A stretch of 18,996 nt of DNA from SURF-13 sp038924245. Lineage in GTDB: Bacteria; Pseudomonadota; Gammaproteobacteria; SURF-13. The stretch's first letter is position 1; every line of letters starts with the position of its first letter. The stretch covers positions 1-18,996 of the forward strand of contig JBCKVB010000028.1 in the NCBI GenBank assembly GCA_038924245.1, given 5' to 3'. Below the pieces are notes generated by a model. It was not told the origin of the DNA, searched no databases, and worked only from the letters and a program-made list of their open reading frames with translations. The position numbers and the translations under genes were made by a program. Positions 14,991 to 18,996 of this stretch are shown piece by piece.

Positions 14991-15252
14991 AAATTACCTT
15001 TCCTTTCCGCCAGTAACCGGCGCCAAATATGCGAATGACACCGCCGCGATAGGTAAAGCGGACGGTGAGGATGCCACCCTCGGCCTTGCCGAAACAGAAA
15101 TAGCGTTTTTCGGTTGCGCCGTGAGCGAGGTCTTCGGCTATGACACGGCAGGGATCAGCAAAGGCGTACTGTGCCAGAGAAAACGGTATTCCGTGTTTTT
15201 CCTGATTTTCAGCGTCCTTGCCCGTGTCCCATTCAAACCGTGCTTTCTTCAT
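14962..15252 (-). CDS. brnT: BrnT-type ribonuclease toxin (DUF497)
   Basis: The product is 96 residues, typical for BrnT. The family signature is plain: FEWDTGKDAENQEKHGIPFS (residues 6-25), FADP at about 31-34, then KRYFCFGKAEGGILTVRFTY and VIRIFGAGY, ending YERE. BrnT is a RelE-fold ribonuclease that inhibits translation. The frame is intact, unlike the other two toxins of this region. The ATG at 15252 has no clear Shine-Dalgarno. An AT-rich inverted repeat (15290-15311) upstream may be the operator. Confidence 0.88.
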   Translation of the reverse strand: MKKARFEWDTGKDAENQEKHGIPFSLAQYAFADPCRVIAEDLAHGATEKRYFCFGKAEGGILTVRFTYRGGVIRIFGAGYWRKGKVIYERENQIHR

Positions 15253-15289
15253 TAGAGGTCAGCCTAGCACAGTGTAGCATCGGGTGCCC

Positions 15290-15311
15290 TATAAATATAT
15301 GGCAATTTATA
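15290..15311. promoter_or_regulatory. AT-rich inverted repeat upstream of brnTA
   Basis: TATAAAT (15290-15296) and ATTTATA (15305-15311) flank eight bases, about 40 bases upstream of the brnT start. Its position fits a BrnA-binding operator or a promoter region, but no complete -35/-10 pair is convincing. Confidence 0.35.
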
Positions 15312-15383
15312 TGCGCTCCAGTCATGTAGGGTAGGCAAATGGATTGTGCTTGCCCAGGCGGATTCAATCCCGATTCGAAGCAC

Positions 15384-15403
15384 GTGGGCAACATGTTGCC
15401 CAC
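15384..15403. repeat. Perfect 20-base palindrome
   Basis: GTGGGCAACATGTTGCCCAC is identical to its reverse complement. It lies between brnTA and the next TA module, surrounded by GTAGGG/GCCCA-type words and close to a REP-like unit (15479-15492). It may be part of a REP-type element or a protein-binding site; nothing else is recognised in this 254-base gap. Confidence 0.5.
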
Positions 15404-15478
15404 TCTATCCGGCTCACTTCCGGCTGCAAACCGGAGAGAACATGTACATTGCGAAGCCGCCATCCAAAATGTGTCATT

Positions 15479-15492
15479 ACAAGACTTGGCCC
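15479..15492. repeat. Diverged REP-like unit
   Basis: AAAATGTGTCATTACAAGAC (ending at 15485) followed by TTGGCCC resembles the unit at 14668-14695, AAAATGTCATAATACAAGAC followed by GTGACCCC. It is a diverged copy of the same repeat family. Confidence 0.45.
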
Positions 15493-15506
15493 TAAGTTTC
15501 CCTATT

Positions 15507-15824
15507 TCAGGCTGCTTCCGCGTGAAGCCGCACGCCCAGTGCGTGAGCGACTTTGAGGACAGTTGCAAAGCTCGGATTCCCGCTTCCACTAAGAGCTTTG
15601 TAAAGACTCTCGCGGCTTAGACCGGCATCGCGTGCTACCTGCGACATTCCCTTCGCACGGGCAATGTCGCCGAGTGCGCGAGCAATACCAGATGCATCTT
15701 CAGGGGCTTCAGTAAGCCAAGCGTCAAGGTACTCAGCCATCTCTTCGGGTGTGCGTAGTTGTTCCGCCACGTCGCATGGAACTGTCTTGGTCTTTGCGGA
15801 TGATTTAGGTGAAATCTTAGACAT
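15507..15824 (-). CDS. HI1420-type addiction-module antidote (XRE family)
   Basis: The product is 105 residues. The N-terminal stretch RTPEEMAEYLDAWLTEAPED and the helix-turn-helix MSQVARDAGLSRESLYKALS (residues 60-79), followed by GNPSFATVLKVAHALG, are diagnostic of the 'putative addiction module antidote' family. The ATG at 15824 has GAGGAG six bases upstream. It lies 12 bases behind the toxin frame, transcribed toxin-first. The antitoxin is intact but the toxin is frameshifted. Confidence 0.87.
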   Translation of the reverse strand: MSKISPKSSAKTKTVPCDVAEQLRTPEEMAEYLDAWLTEAPEDASGIARALGDIARAKGMSQVARDAGLSRESLYKALSGSGNPSFATVLKVAHALGVRLHAEAA

Positions 15825-15836
15825 TTCGAACTCCTC

Positions 15837-16107
15837 TTAAAGATTCTTGGCAAGTGCGATTGCTGCCTTAACGTCTTGCTGTTGGGTAGATTTATTGCCG
15901 CCAACCAGAAGGATAATGATTTCGTTACCTCGCTCTGTGTAGTAGACGCGATAACCTGGCCCGAAATCGATCTTCAACTCGGAAACTCCGTCAGTCAGGT
16001 TGCGATGCTGTCCGGGGTTACCGTGAGACCCGCATCTGAATGCGGGCGCGGCCCGCGCGATCCTTAAGGGCGCTTATCCAGTCTCGATATATCTCAGTTG
16101 TCTGCAC
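15837..16107 (-). pseudogene. HI1419/RelE-type toxin gene with a frameshift
   Basis: Two frames together give the family pattern: TTEIYRDWISALKDRAGRAR and IQMRV in the first, then GNPGQHRNLTDGVSELKIDF, GPGYRVYYTERGNEIIILLV and GGNKSTQQQDVKAAIALAKN in the second, up to TAA 15837-15839. The break is at about 16021-16024 (TCAC/GGTAAC), where the family normally has a few more residues before GNPG, so a short deletion caused it. The first frame stops at 16018-16020. The start is GTG 16107 or an in-frame TTG six bases upstream. Probably inactive. Confidence 0.85.
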
Positions 16108-16168
16108 ACGCAAAGTCGTAGTGTATCCTATGCGCTACATATGTCAAGCACCTCAGATGCTTGTTGGG

Positions 16169-16223
16169 GTCGAGCGCAAAGCTAAGCGGCGGCGCAGCCG
16201 TCCGCTTGAGCGCCGGGTTAGAG
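16169..16223 (-). other. attC recombination site of an integron cassette
   Basis: Read on the minus strand it has R'' CTCTAAC (16217-16223), then L'' CGCTCAAGCGG, a GC-rich tip, L' CCGCTTAGC and a degenerate R' GCTCGAC (16169-16175). The arms GCT-AAGCGG and CCGCTT-G-AGC pair with one unpaired G (16208), the extrahelical-base hallmark of attC. Comparison with the remembered aadA1 attC layout puts the cassette orientation on the minus strand, matching the hydrolase gene upstream and the TA module downstream. The R' core is not consensus, so the site may be inactive. Confidence 0.72.
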
Positions 16224-16280
16224 GTTAGTTAATAACAAAAGAGGGTTTTACGATGAGCAAATTGTCGGCTTATGATCGTG

Positions 16281-16304
16281 AGCGTAGGAGCGTAGGAGCG
16301 TAGG
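16281..16304 (+). repeat. Short tandem repeat, AGCGTAGG x3
   Basis: Three perfect copies of the 8-base unit AGCGTAGG run directly into the left arm of the TGACCCC-family hairpin. This may be slippage at the edge of an inserted repeat element. Confidence 0.7.
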
Positions 16305-16394
16305 GTCAGGTCTAACATTCCAACACTTCAACGAGTCGTCGAACAGCTTATCCTATTAAGCATAAGAATATTGTTGGATTGTTAGACCTGACCC
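16303..16394. repeat. REP/MITE-like inverted repeat
   Basis: The left arm (16303-16325, starting GGGTCAGGTCTAACA) and right arm (16372-16394, ending TGTTAGACCTGACCC) are reverse complements over 23 bases with a single mismatch, around a 46-base spacer. A further direct copy of the word, CAAGACCTGACCCC, follows at 16421-16434. It lies in the 3' part of the hydrolase cassette, between the stop codon and attC. This is the best preserved member of the repeat family. Confidence 0.75.
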
Positions 16395-16420
16395 GTTGTT
16401 TTGACCGGAAAGGCAAAAGG

Positions 16421-16434
16421 CAAGACCTGACCCC
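16421..16434 (+). repeat. Additional TGACCCC repeat word
   Basis: CAAGACCTGACCCC repeats the end of the preceding hairpin arm (AGACCTGACCC) and matches the unit upstream of the RAYT fragment at 14681-14695. Confidence 0.5.
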
Positions 16435-16459
16435 TCTTACCGCTACACCTTTCTCCCTG

Positions 16460-17299
16460 CTATTTTTCGGTTCCCGCGACGAGCGCCGGAAATTCCTTGT
16501 TCAGCAGCCAGCTCGCGATGGCCTGCGCCGTCTCCTTCTCGACGCCCAGGAAGGCATGGAAACCGTTCTGGCATCTCTGTTTCATCGCCACGCGCCAGTC
16601 CCCCCCTGTGACGGTGATCATATCCACCCTGGGTGCTGAGTTCTGGTAGAAGGCCTTTACGCGCTCCACAAGATGATAGGGCGTGTAGGGGCAGGAATCG
16701 TCCCGGTGATTCACCAGCAGCACAGGCACGCTGACGGCGCCAAGCCCGAACTCTGTGACCGCGCCGTCCTTGCCGGTCGAACGCGCCGAAGATAGTATCA
16801 ACCCCGAGATCCCGTCGCTCTTCAGCCGGGTTACGACCGAAGCGACCGACAACGAGGCCAGGCAATGGCCGTGGAGATAAAGCTTACCGCGGTACCGCTC
16901 CCGCAGATAGGCGATCACTTTGTGGATGTCCTGCGCATGTTCCGCGCTTTTCCGGAACTGAGGGGCAAGCGTGCTGCGGTCGGATGGGGGCGCGATCACG
17001 GCCACGGCGAATCCGCTGCGGCGCAACGTCTCACGCATCGGCCTACGCGCCGTCAGACCGCCGCCCTGGTTCTCTACTTCATAACCCTCGGCTGTCTTGC
17101 GAAATGCGACCTCCCCTTCGTGGCCGGGAAAGAGGATGACCACGTCTTTGGAAGTGCCCTCCGGCTCCAGCAGCAGGAACGATTGCGTGACGCCGGGGCG
17201 CGTGTCTAAGGTAACGACGCCATCCCCGTAGGCCGCGCCCTGAAGCAGTGCGACAAGCCCAACCAGCACGATTGTGAAGAACACTGTTGCTATTCGCAT
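16460..17299 (-). CDS. Secreted alpha/beta-hydrolase-fold protein, apparent first integron cassette
   Basis: The product is 279 residues. An N-terminal signal peptide or anchor (MRIATVFFTIVLVGLVALLQ, then GAAYG) points to export. The fold follows: VVILFPGHEG (53-62, oxyanion region), the nucleophile elbow LYLHGHCLASLSV (140-152), the acid region VLLVNHRDDS (D200/D201), and the catalytic His region CQNGFHAFLGVE (H248). The elbow position normally holding Ser is Cys146, as in dienelactone-hydrolase-like enzymes; substrate unknown. The ATG at 17299 has GGGGG seven bases upstream. The start lies only about 12 bases from the attI-like core and an attC lies behind the gene, so it appears to be a cassette, transcribed away from intI. 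Confidence 0.82.
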   Translation of the reverse strand: MRIATVFFTIVLVGLVALLQGAAYGDGVVTLDTRPGVTQSFLLLEPEGTSKDVVILFPGHEGEVAFRKTAEGYEVENQGGGLTARRPMRETLRRSGFAVAVIAPPSDRSTLAPQFRKSAEHAQDIHKVIAYLRERYRGKLYLHGHCLASLSVASVVTRLKSDGISGLILSSARSTGKDGAVTEFGLGAVSVPVLLVNHRDDSCPYTPYHLVERVKAFYQNSAPRVDMITVTGGDWRVAMKQRCQNGFHAFLGVEKETAQAIASWLLNKEFPALVAGTEK

Positions 17300-17308
17300 G
17301 TGAATACC

Positions 17309-17315
17309 CCCTAAC
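17309..17315 (-). other. attI-like core recombination site
   Basis: On the minus strand GTTAGGG fits the integron core form GTTRRRY except for the last base. It lies between the intI relic, which reads rightward, and the first leftward cassette gene, exactly where attI is expected; the G|TTAGGGGG junction then supplies the ribosome site of the hydrolase gene. Position supports it more than sequence. Confidence 0.45.
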
Positions 17316-17362
17316 TTAAAGTAGACACCCTAAAAAATGCCAGTAAAGGCACCTTCGAGGTG

Positions 17363-17368
17363 TATAAT
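17363..17368 (+). promoter_or_regulatory. Consensus -10 upstream of the intI relic
   Basis: A perfect TATAAT lies about 50-60 bases before the integrase frame, with a small stem CACCT-TCG-AGGTG (17350-17362) immediately in front. No good -35 at 17 bases and no LexA box are visible. It may be the old integrase promoter. Confidence 0.4.
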
Positions 17369-17424
17369 CTGGCACTCATCATGTAGCGCCTTGTATTAAT
17401 TGAAGGGGAAATTATGGTACACCC

Positions 17425-17726
17425 GTGTCGCCGGATAAAAGCACCACTGCAAATCCTCCAAAATTACTAGACCAAGTGCGCGATAAGCTGCGGGTTAAGC
17501 ATTACAGCATTCGCACTGAGCAAACTTACGTAGACTGGATTAAACGCTTTATTTTCTTCCATGACAAGCAGCATCCTAAAAATCTGGGGGCGCGTGATGT
17601 GGAGGCTTTATTCGCACGGTACAGGAGTTGCTTGGCCATTCTGATGTTTCCACAACGATGATCTACACCCATGTTTTGAACCGCGGCGGCAAGGGCGTGC
17701 AGAGTCCGCTGGACGGACTGGTTTAA
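17425..17726 (+). pseudogene. intI: Integron integrase (intI) relic with large internal deletion
   Basis: The left part gives the IntI N-terminal arm-binding domain: PPKLLDQVRDKLRVKHYSIR, TEQTYVDWIKRFIFFH and HPKNLGARDVEA. At about 17608-17611 it jumps to the extreme C-terminus in another frame: IRTVQELLGHSDVSTTMIYT and HVLNRGGKGVQSPLDGLV, ending TAA 17724-17726. About 200 residues are missing, including the first catalytic Arg, the HxxR motif and the IntI-specific patch; the nucleophile Tyr (MIYTH) survives. A normal IntI is about 320-340 residues. The start is also damaged: ATG 17414, with AAGGGGA upstream, is out of frame with the GTG at 17425. It cannot recombine DNA. Confidence 0.9.
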
Positions 17727-17734
17727 AGCCTTGT

Positions 17735-17771
17735 TTGTAGTGACCTCCTCCTGGCGCTATACTTGTATAGC
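17735..17771 (+). promoter_or_regulatory. Promoter and operator of antitoxin type driving the GGDEF gene
   Basis: TTGTAG (17735-17740), a 17-base spacer and TATACT (17758-17763) form a good promoter. The inverted repeat GCTATA-CTTG-TATAGC (17756-17771) covers the -10, the arrangement used by ribbon-helix-helix antitoxins to repress themselves. AGGAGG (17775-17780) follows, seven bases from the ATG. Confidence 0.7.
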
Positions 17772-17787
17772 AACAGGAGGATTTACT

Positions 17788-18546
17788 ATGTTGGCCTTGA
17801 GATTACCGCCGGAGATTGAGCAGCGTTTGGAAGATCTGGCGCGGAGGACCGGCCGCACCAAGAGTTATTACGCCAAAAAGGCCGCGCGCCATGTGTGCAG
17901 TTACCGGCTGGTAGTGGCCGGGGAGGAGCTGGGCCAGCTTACCTTCACGCGCAGAAAGCGCTTTAGCGCGCCGGAAACCCGCCTGCTCGAAGATTTGCTG
18001 TGCAGTCTGGTCTACCCGCTGCGCAATGCCCTGCTGTATCATGCGGCGCTCAAGGCCGCATTCATGGACCCGCTCACCGGCGTGAATAACCGCGCCACCA
18101 TGAGTACCACGTTCAACCGCGAAATTGAAATGGCGCGCCGCCATGCCATGCCGCTGGCGCTGGCGATTCTGGACATTGACCACTTCAAGCTCATCAATGA
18201 CAAATACGGCCACGCCGCGGGCGATTGCGTGCTCAAACAGCTCGCGCAAACCGTGATGAGATGCATCCGCAACACCGACATTCTGTTCCGCTACGGCGGC
18301 GAGGAGTTCACCGTGCTGCTCAGCAATACCGCGCCGGGCGGCGCCGTGCTGCTCGCGGAGCGCATCCGGCGTGCGGTGGAAAAGACCGCCTGCGCCTACA
18401 ACGACACCACCATGCCCGTCACCGTGAGCCTGGGTGTTGCCTTTCTCAAAGAAGGCGATACCGAGGTCGCCTTGTTCGAGCGCGCCGACAACGCGCTTTA
18501 CCAGGCCAAATACGAAGGACGCAACTGCACCAGACTCGCGGGGTGA
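17788..18546 (+). CDS. Chimeric ribbon-helix-helix antitoxin head fused to GGDEF diguanylate cyclase
   Basis: The product is 252 residues. Residues 1-32 (MLALRLPPEIEQRLEDLARR, TGRTKSYYAKKA) are the N-terminal DNA-binding part of a RelB/StbD-like ribbon-helix-helix antitoxin. From about 33 the sequence changes to CSYRLVVAGEELGQLTFTRR, a truncated sensory region, then a linker helix and a full GGDEF domain: DPLTGVNNRATM (94-105), DIDHFKLINDKYGHAAGD (129-146), the inhibitory-site motif RNTD (161-164) and active-site GGEEF (170-174). GGDEF enzymes make c-di-GMP from two GTP; catalytic residues are present. The start has a perfect AGGAGG. It lies just behind the intI relic, and the fusion point is probably a recombination scar. 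Confidence 0.85.
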   Translation: MLALRLPPEIEQRLEDLARRTGRTKSYYAKKAARHVCSYRLVVAGEELGQLTFTRRKRFSAPETRLLEDLLCSLVYPLRNALLYHAALKAAFMDPLTGVNNRATMSTTFNREIEMARRHAMPLALAILDIDHFKLINDKYGHAAGDCVLKQLAQTVMRCIRNTDILFRYGGEEFTVLLSNTAPGGAVLLAERIRRAVEKTACAYNDTTMPVTVSLGVAFLKEGDTEVALFERADNALYQAKYEGRNCTRLAG

Positions 18547-18560
18547 GCCGCGAAGCCTTC

Positions 18561-18834
18561 TTATTTATCCGCCGGCGGCACGTAACCCGCTGGTTTAGCC
18601 GAACCCTCTCCGAAGAAGTATTTTTCCATCTCTTGCGCCAGGAACTGGCGCGCCTTCACGTCCATTATGTTGAGGCGGTTTTCGTTGATGAGCATGGTTT
18701 GATGCTGCACCCAACTCTTCCACCGCGGCGCTGACGTTTTCGTAAATTCGTTTACCCAGCGCGCCCGGATACGGCGGCGTCTTGAGGCCTTCGGCCTCGC
18801 GGCCGAGTTTTACGCAGTGTACCATTCGTGTCAT
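18561..18834 (-). pseudogene. yggX: yggX (Fe(II)-trafficking protein) with a one-base frameshift
   Basis: The start, MTRMVHCVKLGREAEGLKTP, then PYPGALGKRIYENVSAA, is YggX, a small protein linked to iron handling and protection of Fe-S clusters. After SAA the frame is lost; the next frame continues WKSWVQHQTMLINENRLNIM, then KARQFLAQEMEKYFFGEG and GYVPPADK, ending TAA 18561-18563. Total length 274 is one base more than 91 codons, so one extra base lies near 18721-18728 (GCGG/TGG). It is either a true mutation or a sequencing or assembly error; nothing else in the gene looks decayed. GGGAG precedes the ATG at 18834. Confidence 0.85.
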
Positions 18835-18996
18835 GAGACTCCCTGTGAGCAAGTTGCAGCAATAAACCCTTCACCGGCGCGGCCAGGCCGCGCGCGTCGG
18901 GTGAGGTGATGTTATACCAAACCCGATGACCGGGTTCCATCACCACATCATGTATTTTGCTGATCCGCCCCCGCACCGGCGCCATATCGAGATGAA
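18835..18996 (-). CDS. Partial unidentified frame at the right edge
   Basis: On the minus strand a frame open to the window edge reads MAPVRGRISKIHDVVMEPGH and RVWYNITSPDARGLAAPVKG, then LLLQLA. It looks like the end of a real protein encoded upstream of yggX, but I do not recognise it. As written it overruns the yggX start and stops only at 18752. In a neighbouring frame a TGA overlaps the yggX ATG (18831-18834), so another indel nearby is possible. No function is assigned. Confidence 0.35.

Noticed and set aside
1..18996. CRISPR arrays, tRNA or rRNA genes
   Set aside because: No regularly spaced direct repeats, no cloverleaf-like sequence with T-loop GTTCGA motif in context, and no rRNA-like stretch were seen.

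Overview
The window looks like a Gammaproteobacterial chromosome. The evidence is the gene families: a yqjD-yqjE-yqjK operon, a MoxR/DUF58/TgpA cluster, yggX, a DHH phosphoesterase and RAYT-type transposase relics. Strong Shine-Dalgarno motifs and a perfect FNR-type box fit the same assignment. I cannot name a genus. The left fifth (about 1-5400) is visibly richer in A/T than the GC-rich remainder and looks like accessory DNA.

Layout. (1) 1-5400: a decaying sulfur/methyl-transfer island. It holds two sulfotransferase-like genes, the second interrupted by an in-frame TAA and the first possibly so. Between them are a SAM methyltransferase with a PqqD-like tail, a MetC-type C-S lyase, a broken duplicate of the lyase 3' end, a small unknown gene and the left end of an IS1595/IS1016-type element. 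(2) 5490-6180: a vapBC-type toxin-antitoxin (TA) module with a readable promoter and operator. (3) 6239-13135: ordinary chromosomal genes, all on the minus strand: DHH phosphoesterase, release-factor-like rescue protein, an unlisted 23-residue membrane peptide, tgpA-DUF58-moxR, then yqjK-yqjE-yqjD with an FNR box upstream. (4) 13340-17730: a degenerate integron-like region. A deletion relic of an integron integrase (intI) reads rightward at 17425-17726. To its left lie an attI-like core site, a secreted alpha/beta-hydrolase gene as apparent first cassette, one recognisable attC site and three minus-strand TA modules. Two of the three toxins are disrupted while all three antitoxins are open. 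RAYT fragments and a family of TGACCCC repeats are scattered through this part. (5) 17735-18996: a chimeric gene joining an antitoxin promoter, operator and ribbon-helix-helix head to a GGDEF diguanylate cyclase, then a frameshifted yggX and an unidentified partial frame at the edge.

How the genes work together: tgpA, DUF58 and moxR are translationally linked and form the usual AAA-ATPase/transglutaminase envelope set. yqjDEK form a coupled membrane-protein operon. The methyltransferase and lyase are probably co-transcribed. The main story is the right-hand integron remnant: integrase inactivated by deletion, cassettes decaying, toxins lost before antitoxins, and an antitoxin head reused in a c-di-GMP enzyme. 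All identifications come from reading translations and motifs by eye; no database search was run.
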